64,000 nt of DNA, taken from positions 124,001 through 188,000 of the forward strand of contig JAOTOL010001622.1 of assembly GCA_034440575.1 (NCBI GenBank). The letters are read 5' to 3'. Below the pieces are notes generated by a model, which was not told the DNA's origin, did no database searches, and saw only the letters and a list, made by a program, of their open reading frames with translations. This document shows positions 13,703 to 25,230 of the stretch, one piece after another. The position numbers and the translations under genes were made by a program. Positions within the stretch are counted from its first letter, which is position 1; each line of letters begins with the position of its first letter. This DNA comes from Imbricaverruca yamaguchii. Taxonomy: Eukaryota; Arthropoda; Thecostraca; Neoverrucidae.

Positions 13703-14553
13703 TTAACCCGTCCCGTCTCGGAGGGTCTTCAACCGCTCCCCTCAGGTTTTTCGCGGATAGCGGACGAACGGCGCGCGGCAGCGCGCCCAAATTTGGCATA
13801 CCTTTTTTCACATCAATTTGACATGCTGATTCAAACCTTTTAGGTCAGGTCATCTAGGGTCAACGAGTTAGTCAATGTCAAGTGAGGTCACCTCCAAAAA
13901 AGTTCAACAGGTCGTCACGGTTTAACTGATGCAAATATTTTTATGAAACTTTCAGCGTTTGCTTATCTTTACGGATGCAATAAAACGTACGAGTGGAACT
14001 TTTAATTTTTTCGTTTTTGACTACATAAATTTTGCGTATTGACCAAATTGCAGTTCCAATACAGGATTCTGGCTAAAGTAAGCATTTTTATTAGGGAAAG
14101 TTGACTTCCAACAACGTTTCTCGGTCTACTCTACCCATTGGAAAATGAAAATGAAAGAAAACTTGAAAACTCAAAACTTTGAAATTTTGAAAAAAATATT
14201 TTATTTTTTTATTTTTTTGGGGGACAAGAACAAATGATAGCCCTGGGCGATTTCGCTGTTCTTTTCTCATTCCAAATAAATTTTGTTTTTTATATATCCC
14301 CAAAATGAACTTCCCAGAGTAAAAAAACATAATGTAAGTCGTGAAAAGTCGTGAAAATCTAGCCCCCTGGTGACGTCACTTTTGGGGATTTTTTTTTGGA
14401 GGGGGGGGAACCGGACCCTACTCGTTGAGCGCTTTCCGATGACACCTCTTTCGTTTTCATACGATGCTTAGTTTGAATTTTAGAGCGGTCTTCAACCGCT
14501 CCTTCCCTCGAGACGGGGTGGGAGGATTTGACCGGAAAGACGGCGCGGGTTAA
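13703..14553. mobile_element. Possible non-autonomous piggyBac-like element flanked by TTAA
   Basis: A TTAA at 13,703-13,706 is followed by 'cccgtcccgtct'. At the other end, 'agacggcgcggg' precedes a TTAA at 14,550-14,553. The two ends form a 12-bp imperfect terminal inverted repeat with 10 matches, next to the TTAA that piggyBac elements duplicate. Just inside, both ends carry 'ggtcttcaaccgctcc' in direct orientation, and the right copy sits in a hairpin ('gagcggtcttcaaccgctc'). The interior is AT-rich, unlike the CpG-rich left flank, and encodes nothing recognisable. The TIR is short, so chance cannot be excluded. Confidence 0.42.
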
Positions 14554-15325
14554 TTTAGGCTTTGAGAATGCCGCTTAGTATGCGGAAAGCCTTATTACGT
14601 GTCTACGCAATGGCTCCATTCCAGGTATTTACGTGCGTGGGTCTCCGGTTATGCCTGGTTCATTCCTTACGAGGTCTTTTCAGAGTACATACCGATATTT
14701 ATGTTTTCTCCCGACTAGGATGAAGAAGCAGCAAAACAGGCTTAGAGGTCATACTGCCCTCCCCATGCAATAATCACAATGTAAAATATGGATGTATAAA
14801 TTGTTTTCTAATTAATCCCACCTCCGACTTAATTCATTACTTAATTCGTTCGTTCATTCGGTCACATTTCAGATCCAAGAGTGTCAAAAGTATCAACACT
14901 TTTCCAGCTTCTGGGGATCGTTTGTTCCTGACAACGCCACACGGAGGATGGCGCGCACTTAAGGTGATAACACGAGCACGCATCAGAAAATACCCCCTTT
15001 TAGTCCACCTAGGGAGATGTTAAACGTTCATCTCTCATCTAACCGGAACGCCGCGCTGGCATGAGCTTCAGATCTTTCTTAGGGCAACGGCAGTGTACAG
15101 CATGAGCATATTACATAGATCATGCATCCAGATCCATGCACAATCCACAGATGGGTCGAGGTCAGTTGGATAAAAATCAGAGCCCCCTACTCCGGCAGAT
15201 GCTAATGTAGACGAACACATCATTTTGGCCACCAAGACATTGAGAGTCCCCCAATGATTTAAAGTTGCCCCTCTTTTGCCGTTTCAAATAATTGTGACCC
15301 TCGCTTCTATCACTGTTCGAAAACT
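14554..15325. other. Unassigned, no gene seen
   Basis: Ordinary non-coding sequence with no recognised gene or repeat. Confidence 0.5.
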
Positions 15326-15430
15326 ATGCTTCTTTCTCTCTCTTTATAACTTTTTCTGTCTCTCTATGTCCTTCCATCTCTCTACATCTCTCTTCCTCTC
15401 TCTCTGTCTCTTTCTCTCTCTTTCTCGCTA
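15326..15430. repeat. CT-rich pyrimidine tract
   Basis: Imperfect (CT)n and CTTT units directly precede the 114-bp array, whose units each contain a similar short (CT)n. Confidence 0.9.
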
Positions 15431-17215
15431 GTCACCAGAACCTACTGCTGACGGTTCGCCCGTGGTCAGCACGCTAGCCAGTGACCACCCCCTGCCAGTC
15501 TCCCTCCAGTGTGTACCCCCGTGAGTGGTGTCGCTCCCCCTATCTCTCTAGGTATCTGGCTAGTCACCAGTACCTACCACTGACGGCCGTGACACCCGGC
15601 CGGTCTCCCTCCGGTGTGTACCCCTGTGAGCAGTGTCGCTCCCCCTCTCTCTCTAGGTATCTGGCTAGTCACCAATACCTACTGCTGACGACCGGCCAGT
15701 GACCACTCCCAGCCAGTCTCCCTCCGGTGTGTACCCCCGTGAGCAGTGTCGCTCCCCCCTCTCTCTCTAGGTATCTGGCTAGTCACCAATACCTACTGCT
15801 GACGGCCGGCCAGTGACCACCCCCAGCCAGTCTCCCTCCGGTGTGTACCCCTGTGAGCAGTGTCGCTCCCCCTCTCTCTCTAGGTATCTGGCTAGTCACC
15901 AGTACCTACTGCTGACAGGGGAGCGCCAGTGACCACCCCCGGCCGGTCTCCCTCCGGTGTGTGCCCCCGTGAGCAGTGTCGCTCCCCTCTCTCTCTAGGT
16001 ATCTGGCTAGTCACCAGTACCTACTGCTGACAGGGGAGCGCCAGTGACCACCCCCGGCCGGTCTCCCTCCGGTGTGTGCCCCGTGAGCAGTGTCGCTCCC
16101 CCCTCTCTCTAGGTATCTGGCTAGTCACCAGTACCTACCACTGACGACCGGCCAGTGACCACTCCCGGCCAGTCTCCCTCCGGTGTGTGCCCCCGTGAGC
16201 AGTGTCGCTCCCCCCTCTCTCTAGGTATCTGGCTAGTCACCAGTACCTACCGCTGACAGGGGAGCGCCAGTGACCACCCCCGGCCGGTCTCCCTCCGGTG
16301 TGTACCCCCGTGAGCAGTGTCGCTCCCCCCTCTCTCTAGGTATCTGGCTAGTCACCAGTACCGCCTGACCACCCCGGCCGGTCTCCCCGGTGTGTCCCCC
16401 GTGAGCAGTGTCGCTCCTTTCTGGCTAGTCACCAGTACCTACCGCTGACGGGGCGCCAGTGACCACCCCCGGCCGGTCTCCCTCCGGTGTGTGCCCCCGT
16501 GAGCAGTGTCGCTCCCCCTCCCTGGCTAGTCACCAGTACCTACCACCCCCGGCCGGTCTCCCCCCGGTGTGTGCCCCCGTGAGCAGTGTCGCTCCCCTCT
16601 CTCTCTAGGTATCTGGCTAGTCACCAGTACCTACCGCTGACAGGGGAGCGCCAGTGACCACCCCCGGCCGGTCTCCCTCCGGTGTGTGCCCCCGTGAGCA
16701 GTGTCGCTCCCCCTCTCTCTCTAGGTATCTGGCTAGTCACCAGTACCTACCACTGACGGCCGGCCAGTGACCACCCCCGGCCGGTCTCCCTCCGGTGTGT
16801 GCCCCCGTGAGCAGTGTCGCTCCCCTCTCTCTCTCTAGGTATCTGGCTAGTCACCAGTACCTACCACCCCCGGCCAGTCTCCCTCCGGTGTGTGCCCCCG
16901 TGAGCAGTGTCGCTCCCCTCTCTGGCTAGTCACCAGTACCTATGCTGACAGGGGAGCGCCAGTGACCACCCCCGGCCGGTCTCCCTCCGGTGTGTGCCCC
17001 GTGAGCAGTGTCGCCCTCTCTCTGGTATCTGGCTAGTCACCAGTACCAGCTGACAGGGGAGCCCACCCCCGGCCGGTCTCCCCCGGTGTGTGCCCCCGTG
17101 AGCAGTGCCGCTCCCCCTCCCTGGCTAGTCACCAGTACCTACCACCCCCGGCCGGTCTCCCCCCGGTGTGTGCCCCTGTGAGCTGTACCCCCGTGAGCAG
17201 TGTCGCTCCGCTCGG
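15427..17215. repeat. About 114-bp minisatellite with embedded pyrimidine tract
   Basis: About 17 copies of a unit of about 114 bp, marked by 'gctagtcaccagtacctac' and 'gtgagcagtgtcgctcccc'. Each full copy contains 'ctctctctctaggtatctgg', which on the plus strand looks like a polypyrimidine tract plus AG immediately followed by GTATC. Right-hand copies are shortened by internal deletions (spacing 78-115 bp). No flanking exon was recognised, so the splice-like look may be coincidence. Confidence 0.95.
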
Positions 17216-17560
17216 CTCTGTCCAGCACGTCTCCCACATACCGGCCGCCAATAAAACCATTAAGCCGCGCCGGCCGGGCGTGGGAACGCGAGCCGGCATG
17301 CGCGTGTGGCGACACCGGGGCTGGCCGGTGACGCCGTAACTCACGGCCGGCGTCACGGCCGCGTCACGGCCGCGTCACGCGGCGTCACGCGCCGATCGCC
17401 GGCCGATAGCAGAGCCGGGCGACTGTGGTCGGCCTGTGGCCGCGCCTGCTCCGGCGGAAGCGGTCACGCCGTCGTCACGGCGGCGGCAGCATCTGCCGCC
17501 GCTTCTGACGAGACACAGTCGACAGTTAGACTGTCGGAACACTGTCGAAGCATCGTCGGG
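17216..17560. other. CpG-rich segment, possible CpG island or promoter
   Basis: A very CpG-dense stretch follows the 114-bp array. It contains three tandem units of 'cgtcacggccg' near 17,350-17,385 and many further CGTCA half-sites, the core recognised by CREB/ATF factors. No TATA box or initiator can be assigned and no gene was recognised next to it, so a regulatory role is only an inference. Confidence 0.3.
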
Positions 17561-18190
17561 GTCATAGCAATAACATATTCGGAGCATTCACTATTTATCC
17601 GGCAACTCGACTGGTGATAAATACTAGGATACGATGTATGAGCATGCGCGAGAGCGCCCCCCCCAACTTTATGGGGGAATTTGGCCACTTTCCAGTCAAC
17701 GTCATGTGGCTAGTGGCTAGAATAGGAATCGTAGTAGCGGCATATTCCCTTCCTTCTTGCCTGTACCTACCCCAGGCGTCTAAATGTAGGCATATTTCAG
17801 TGAATCCATTGCTTTCTTATTATGAAAAATAACAGTAATGTGTGCACAGAAACTCCCCTCGAGCTCAGATGTTCTATATTGCACTTATTTTTTTGCAAAA
17901 AAGGATTTACCCGTACAGATTGAAGTTATCCATCGGCTCGGAATAAACCTTTCCGATTCCTGGACTCGCTACGCCTGGACACTCACAATTCCTGGACTCG
18001 CCACGACCGGACACTCACAAATAGCTCAGAAACAACTACCCGGTTGTCTCGCTGATCTACATATATTAACCCACCATCTGTAGTGTCCATTTCCCATCGT
18101 TGCATTGTGAACATCTCTGATCCGCAGAGTGAGCTCTCCGCTGAAATGTAGACTACTCCACGGCGGTGTTAATTTTTCCGTTGCAGTGCC
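17561..18190. other. Unassigned, no gene seen
   Basis: Short overlapping open frames only. Nothing recognised. Confidence 0.5.
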
Positions 18191-19165
18191 AACCTCTCAT
18201 CATCATACAGTGTGCACCTCTAACTGTAGTGTGCACCTCTCACTGTAGTATGCACATCTTACTGTAGTGTCAACCTCTCACTGTAGTATGCACATCTTAC
18301 TGTAGTGTGCACCTCCTACGGTAGTGTGTACCTCTTACTGCAGTGTGCATCTCTCACTTTAGTGAGCACCTCTTACGGTAATGTGCACCTCTTACGGTAG
18401 TGTGCACCTCTTACTGCAGTGTGCACCTCTCACTTACGGTAGTGTGTACCTTTACTGCAGTGTGCATCTCTCACTTTAGTGAGCACCTCTTACAGTAGTG
18501 TGCACCTCTCACCGCTGCAGTATGCGCCTCCATTTGCTGCAGCATGACCATCTCTACGCTGCAGTATGGCCATCTTTCCTCTCCTCTGGAGCATGATCCT
18601 ATCTCCCCTGCAGCATGACCCTCTCTGCTCTGCAGCATGATCCCTTCTCCGCCGCAGCATGACCCTCTCTCCGCTGTGGTATGACCCTCTCTCCTCTGCG
18701 GTATGACCCTCTCTCCGCTGCAGCATGATCCTTTCTCCGCCGCAGCATGACCCTCTCTCCGCTGCGGTATGACCCTCTATTTGCTGTAGTATGACCACAT
18801 GTCTGCTCCGCTGAGGCATGCCACTTCCAGCTGCATCATGACTCCCCTTTCTACGCCGCAATGTGATCATCTCTCTCCGCTACAGCACGACCCTCTCTCT
18901 CCGCTACAGCACGACCCTCTCTCCGCTAGAGCACGACTATCCACGCTACAGTACGACCTTCTCTCCGCTACAGCTCGACCCTCCCTCCGCTACAGCACGA
19001 CCCTCTCTCCGCTACAGCACGACCCTCCCTCCGCTACAGCACGACCCTCTCTCCGCTACAGCACGACTATCCACGCTACAGCACGACTGTCCACGCTACA
19101 GTACGACCCTCTCTCCGCTACAGCACGACCCTCTCTCCGCTACAGCACGACCTCCGCTACAGTAT
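18190..19165. repeat. About 21-bp minisatellite with directional drift
   Basis: Units of about 19-23 bp share the pattern pyrimidines, CTGYAG or CTACAG, then a short purine/pyrimidine step. They change along the array: 'acctctcactgtagtgtgc' at 18,200-18,500, 'ccctctctccgctgcagca' at 18,600-18,780 and 'ccctctctccgctacagca' at 18,880-19,150. The right-hand units are the most uniform. Open frames inside it (for example 18,490-18,870 minus) are repeat products. Confidence 0.9.
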
Positions 19166-20445
19166 CCCCGTTGCGGTGTGCACCGCTCTCTGTACGCCGC
19201 AGCCGTTGCCTATCGCCGCCACAGAAGTGCGCACTGCCGCCACCCAGTCGCTGCCCAGTAAATCTCGGGGGGCCGGAGCGACAAATTGGCCAGTGTCGGT
19301 CGCGTCGTGGCCGCCCCGACCCGGCGGCGAGGTGTTAAACGGACAATGAATTCCCAGCCTGGCCGTGTGGTCCCGTGGTCCCGCGTGGGAGCCGGCGCTG
19401 GGAAAGGTCGCGCCCGACCCGCCGCCAGACGGCGGTGGGCGGAGCCCTGTAAAGGTGAAATTGTCCCCCTGCCGTCGACTGTTCGATTGGTATGGCCGGA
19501 TGGCACCTGTGGCATGTTTCTAATGTGACGGCTCGGTCCAGGCCGTGGCCAGCGACGTGACACATTGGGCGCGGACTGACCGAGGGCAATGGTGGTCGGC
19601 CTGTGCGTCACGTGATAGTCGCGGGGGTGTTCGTGTCACGGAAGTAGTGACAAGTTTGTTTGTTTGTTTGTTTGTTCGCCCTGTTTTCACTGAAAGAGAG
19701 GAAAGGCCAAGCAAAGCGACTACATTTGGTGGGGAAGATCCAATAAGACTGGGATAGAGCACTAACACATCTATCTTTTGGTTAGAGGATGCCTTGGAAA
19801 TATGTACGGGAAACACACAGTTGTTTTTGTCAGGAGGAATCCATGACCCGGCTGACTTAATCATCACAAAATATTCTCACAGGAAAATAGCCAGCGCAAG
19901 ACTATACACTTGTCGCTTAGATACGTACGGCTCCAGTGCATTCCACGGCCCAGAACTTCCTCGTAGGTAGGCAAGGGTTCATGGTGTATGTGGATATTTC
20001 AGCAATAGCAAGCAAACAACAGACACCGGTGCCGGGTTGGAAACCTGCGACGTACGCCGTGACAGGTAAACAGACGTGCCTGGCTTCCGTGATACCATGT
20101 ACTGGGGTGGGACCAGGGGAGCAGCTGCAGATGGCTCCAGTTGATAACTTTTGCACTTGGTGGAAGCAGAGGTGGATCCAGGAGGGGATGGGGGCCGTAG
20201 AGGTGACAACCCCTTTGAACTACACACTCGAATGGCATCTCAGATGGAAATGGCGCGCTCCTCTGAGAAGGTTCATTGCACCCCCTCCCACCCACCCAAC
20301 CCCGCTCAACGAGATTGTCGATTGAAGGTGGTCCTCCGAGTGGAAAAGGAGTTCATGTGGCAAACTTGAGCATCCCCCATCGCTCAACATATTCTTCAGC
20401 CGAAGGCGCCCTTCCTGATAAAAAGGCATTTGTTCAACATTACGC
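19166..20445. other. Unassigned, CpG-rich to about 19,620
   Basis: The left part is CpG-rich with overlapping open frames and no recognisable protein. A short (GTTT)n run sits near 19,654-19,676. No gene supported. Confidence 0.45.
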
Positions 20446-20446
20446 C

Positions 20447-20558
20447 CCTTAACAGTGTCGACAGTACGTGTCGTATGTCCCTCAGCGGTGGTGTCGATAG
20501 TGCGTGTCGTATGTCCCTCAGCGATGGTGTCGACAGTACGTGTCGTATGTTCCCAGCG
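20447..20558. repeat. 36-bp tandem repeat, three copies
   Basis: Three consecutive copies of a unit beginning 'gtgtcgacagtacgtgtcgt', with 1-4 differences between copies. Confidence 0.9.
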
Positions 20559-20789
20559 ATACTTATATGTGCTATCCGATTCTTCTGTTCGTATTTTGCG
20601 AAACATATGGGTTCATCACGAGTAAAATACAGCTGCGTGCCTTGTTCGCGTGCAACTTCCATTGATTCACAACTTTTCTCTCTCCGATCTATCATATTTC
20701 ATGCACAAGGTGGCAAAATGTTCGGCTTTCTGCGATTAAAATAGCAATCGGGCATCGCCTGGGTGAAGGTAGCATCAACCGTCACTCAT

Positions 20790-21000
20790 GCTTCGGAGAG
20801 TCACTCATGCCTCGGAGAATTGGCAACTGCTAGACAGTGGCATGTTCTGTCCGTATCACCGTCAAGGACTTGACAACTGCGAGATGGTAGCTTGTTCTGT
20901 CCATATCACCGTCAATGAATTGATAACTGTCGGACGGTACAATGTTTTTTTTTCTGATCACCGCCACGGAATTAATAAGTGCCAGATGCTGACACGTTTT
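20790..21000. repeat. Degenerate repeat of about 65 bp, three copies
   Basis: Phrases such as 'catgttctgtccgtatcacc', 'cttgttctgtccatatcacc' and 'caatgtttttttttctgatc' recur, each followed by a 'tgacaactg / tgataactg' variant. This is an old tandem repeat. Confidence 0.65.
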
Positions 21001-21529
21001 TTTCCCCAAGGCATCTCTAAAGCAGACGGAAGGTCAAATTTTCCGAAATGCGGGCTTGGGTAAATGCACCCAAGCCGTACACTGACTTCCGTAGAAATCC
21101 TTCGATATGTAATTTGACCTAGGGTTGTGGCATGGACAATCGCCAAGATTAGGTAAAGAACACATAGTTCACCCAAATAGTGACGTAAGCATAGTCCAAG
21201 TGCTTCCAGAATATTTTTTTTAGTTCCTAAATGGTCAATGCATAACCCGACTGCAGACTGTAATGATGTTTTAGAATGCACACTTTGTCGAAAATTCACC
21301 AAAGGTCAACACAGCTCAACATTGTCGGTTCACTTTCATAAGGTCATCGGGTGCATCATATGGTGTGACGTCTCACAACGCCAAATGTCAACAATCTGAC
21401 AACTGCAGTAAAATGACCATGGAGCCAACACTGCTCGAACAAAAATGCATCGAACTAGCCTTCATCAATGACGTCATAAATTGATGACCTGACGTGACCT
21501 AGGTCTGCGAAGGACGTACCATCAATCAT
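21001..21529. other. Unassigned, no gene seen
   Basis: No recognised coding sequence or repeat. Confidence 0.5.
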
Positions 21530-21880
21530 GCCAAATGGCGGGCCTTGTTACGCGACCTCTCCGGGGATTCACGAGCAAACCGCGCGCGCGGCGACCCACC
21601 CGAACGGCGAAGGCGCCGAAGGTGCCGGTGCGAGACTCGTTGGTGACCGAGGCCTGGAGCCAGGTCCGGAAGAGCGCGGCGTGCGCGTGGGACCGCGACG
21701 CGCGGCGAGCCGTAAACAGACGAGACGCCAATTACACACGCGACACTGTGCGGACCACCTCCGCTCTCGGCACGCCGTAAAACCATTACGGCGCGACATC
21801 GCCTCATCTGGGACCTCCAACAGCTTCATTTTAGTGTTTCCCACGGTGCGCGCGGCGCGTTCTCGCCGCGACAGGTCGGC
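21530..21880. other. CpG-rich segment with a palindrome
   Basis: CpG-dense DNA with open frames on both strands that encode Arg/Ala-rich sequence without recognisable domains. An 8-bp inverted repeat, 'cgccgtaa' then 5 bp then 'ttacggcg', lies at 21,773-21,793. It may be a CpG island; no gene could be attached to it. Confidence 0.3.
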
Positions 21881-21904
21881 AGCCACTTGGCCGATCCGAC
21901 ACTG

Positions 21905-22138
21905 ACTGTGTCCACCAGTGGAAGGGCTCTCCAATGGGAGTGCCTGCCACTGACTGTGTCCACCAGTGGAAGGGCTCTCCAATCGCAGGATCTGCCACTG
22001 TGTCCACCAGTGGAAGGGCTCTCCAATGGGAGTATCTGCCACTGAGTGTGTCCACCAGTGGAAGGGCTCTCCAATGGGAGTGTCTGCCACTGTGTCCACC
22101 AGTGGAAGGGCTCTCAAATCGCAGGATCTGCCACTGAC
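21905..22138. repeat. About 47-bp minisatellite, five copies
   Basis: Five units share 'gtgtccaccagtggaagggc' with alternating endings ('caatgggagt' or 'aatcgcagga'). Spacing is 39-48 bp. Confidence 0.95.
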
Positions 22139-22382
22139 AAGGTGCCTAGTGTCAGGCTCATGCATAGGTACCGTGCCACTTTTTTCGGCAATGCTGGCAG
22201 GTGGCAATGACTGTGCATCTTCCAGACATAGTAGAGGAAAATTGGCAGTGGGCTAAATCCTGCTGGGTGGATATGCGTGCACCCTTGAGATTTGATGTCC
22301 TTTGAGCCTACCGGCATGCAGCCCAGTTCGAGGAAGCTTTGGCCTACAGATATCATAAGCCCACAGAATTAGAGGGCTTGGT

Positions 22383-22383
<1 letters not shown>

Positions 22384-22451
<68 letters not shown>
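22384..22451. repeat. (AT)n microsatellite
   Basis: An uninterrupted alternating A/T run of about 68 bp. Confidence 0.98.
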
Positions 22452-22453
<2 letters not shown>

Positions 22454-23577
22454 ATGAACTCCCATATTAATTTAAAGTGTCTTGCACAGTCACATTTGGA
22501 GAAAAAGTGCTTAATTTTGCGGGCATCACAACCCGTTCGCGGTGCTTCAATGTGCTCTCTCCGTGGGTCTGTTATTTCAGTATTCCACAGAAACTGGGAT
22601 TTCCCGCATAGACGAAAGATCGGTGTTGTCATAGTTTCTCCCCAGCAAGCTCGCAGCAGCAGTGGGCGGCTTGCCAACCTGTGGAAATTGTACGATGACC
22701 ACTATTACCCTGAATTGGAAGAGCAATCACCGAAATAGCCCCGTGGGAAAACTGTACCACTCAAATTCCCCGCCACTAGGTCGCGTGCGGTTTGTTGGAC
22801 ATTTGCTAGAGAGTTGACAGGTCTCCATCCAGTACCCAGTTCATTATATTCCGTTCCTATGCGTACGGCAGTAACCTAGGTAAGAGATAGCATCTGTTTG
22901 GTAACCAAATCTTCAAACAGCGAAGCTCTAACGATGCACCAATGGCGCAGAGGCTTCCGCGGTGTGGGGAGAGAGATGCAACTTGTTAGCAGATTTCTTG
23001 AATACGACGGCGCTGAAAGTATTGCTTGACATACCCAAAGACATGGAGCATGACCACTAATTGCATCCGTTTTCCTATCATCTCCCATACTCAAAATATT
23101 GCTGCTGCTTGCCCTCCCCGTATCTGACATTCCCCATACTCTAGCTAACTTTGTCCCCGGCAGAGTCGTCGCCATTGGGTTCATCAGATAAATCCACTCG
23201 GTAATACCACATTTTTGTTGGACCGGCCAACATGCCCATAATTCTAATTCCGACAGCGAACACCTATAACTTTACTGAAAGCATTAAGGTTGTAGACACG
23301 TAGCCAAATGGAAAACCTCTGACATACGTGGCGAGGACAGCACAAAGATTGACTTGGCGAACGTCAGAAAGAAAGCCTCAGTCATCGGCCAAGTCACAAA
23401 GATGTGAAACATGCTATTTCCGAGTTGCGTGCGAACTTTCTTTGCTCATCTTAAGCATGAATGCCGAAGAACATTATGCAATGTATAATGTTGAATAGAT
23501 GTAATACACTTGGTTTATTATCGGCATTTGTGTAGTGCTTCTTTCGACGAATCGGATGATAGTGGTCGGATAATCGA
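22452..23577. other. Unassigned, no gene seen
   Basis: No recognised coding sequence or repeat. Confidence 0.5.
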
Positions 23578-23580
23578 ACG

Positions 23581-23785
23581 AGGGTGGGGGAGTGGTCCAG
23601 GGGTAAGGTCTTCAAACCGAAACGTTTCGGGTTCGAGACCCACCTGTCACTACTCCTCGCCAGCGGTCAACCGGCCAGCGCCGTCAATCGGCCAGCGACA
23701 TCAACCGGCCAGCGATGTGAGTAACCAGCGACGCCATGTGACCACAGTCGATGCGTCGCAAAACCAATAACCACCGCTACTACCA
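23581..23785 (+). mobile_element. tRNA-derived SINE, diverged copy (plus orientation)
   Basis: The head contains an A-box-like 'agtggtccaggggtaagg' and a B-box-like 'gggttcgagacc', then 'cacctgtcactactcc'. The tail ends 'gcgtcgcaaaaccaataacc'. The head-to-tail order and both conserved phrases match the SINE copies at 36.1, 48.9 and 51.0 kb. Its body has been replaced or expanded by about four short units with the core 'ggccagcg'. Confidence 0.7.
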
Positions 23786-24708
23786 CCTTAGTCCATGGCG
23801 AGAACGACGAGCCATACCTTTGACATACCTGACGGCGACGCAGACCGCATCGACTTGCCAGCGATACATTGCCGTTACCCAAGTCCTCTTGGACACTGGA
23901 CAGGCCGCATGATTATGTAGCTATTACACAGACGGCATCATTATTGTCATAAATGCCTGCCATTTCGACCAAACCATCGCACAAACTCAAACTGTCTTTG
24001 CATACTATCGTGGTTGTAACCGCTGCGAGGAGGGGTCTAGGGGGGACATGCCCCCAATTTTGGAAATGGCCAATCGTCCCCTCAAATTTTTTTCGTGTCC
24101 TCTAAGCTATTTGAGTATCATCACCACAAAATTATACTTAATCATTTATAAAGTGAAAATACATATCCAAGAGAATCACCAAAAATACTAAAAGCCGATG
24201 TAGCCAATCAACGAGTTTCACAGGCTCATCGTCTCAACACCTGTCGTCAAGAAATCTCCGAATGGTAAATCAGCAAACGTTAGAAATTTCTTCCTCCAGG
24301 CCATTCAGAATGACATGAATCTTGGCCATCTTCTGTCTTCGCTTGGGTGGAAAATTGCGCTCTGCTAGGCGACAAATTATCTCTGCATTATCTCAAGGCT
24401 TTATGCGTTTTAAGTTACACTGCCCTGCTCATATATTGATATATCTTGAACAAATGCGACTCTGATCTCCAAGACTATTCAGGGAAGTCATGAGCAGCCT
24501 CAAGCACGCACGTCCAGTAGACGTATTCGTATTCGTATTCAGCGACGAGTTCGACAAAGGCGTATCTGTATTGGCATCGATATTCAGTGAAGGGCTTATG
24601 ATGGTTCGAATCAATAGCCACAACTGCTTGTACTGAACACCTTGGAAGAATCTACAGATGTCTCGCATTACCACTTTAATGGTCAAGGTTCAACATAAGC
24701 CAGTTTCT
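23786..24708. other. Unassigned, no gene seen
   Basis: Near 24,030 there is a G-run/C-run motif ('aggggggacatgccccc') but no coding sequence. Confidence 0.5.
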
Positions 24709-24709
24709 T

Positions 24710-25230
24710 CGGTCGCCTCCAATTTTTTTTTTGTTTTCACCCAAGCCTGCCCAAATCTGGTATCAATCAATAGCCTGTGGCGACCCATCCTGCAACATTT
24801 AAAATCAGTACCTGTCAAGGTCAAATTTCTAGGTCAAAGGTTAGCTTCATTTATTCGATGGCGATATTGGAGCGATATCGACCGAACGCGAAGTTCGGTT
24901 GCTATCGCTTCAATTTCCATCAAATGGTCGTAATTCTACATGGTTTGCGATGCAGTATCAGAAAGCTAGGCAATCGAAATTCTTTTTTATCAAGGACAAA
25001 GGCCAAACTGATCCTTCGGTCGCCTATTTTTCGTTTTCGCTCAAACCTAGCCAAATCTGGCATCAAGCATAACCCGTGGTGACCACCCGTGTAACATTTC
25101 AAACCGGGACATGTCCATGTCAAACATTTGATTGAGTTCTTCGATGACCTCGAGCTTCGCCGCTATGGCTTCAATTTGCATTATGTGGGTGCCATTCGAT
25201 GTGGCTTGCCGTACAGTATCAAAATATTGA
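24710..25230. repeat. Two-copy diverged tandem duplication, period about 307 bp
   Basis: The phrase 'cttcggtcgcct' at about 24,707 recurs about 307 bp later. Several further matching phrases follow in the same order ('gcccaaatctggtatcaa' and 'agccaaatctggcatcaa'; 'cgcttcaatttccat' and 'ggcttcaatttgcat'). Divergence is high. Confidence 0.75.

Noticed and set aside
21569..22207. A 212-codon minus-strand ORF
   Set aside because: Nearly half of it is translation of the 47-bp minisatellite and the rest is Arg/Ala/Ser-rich without similarity.
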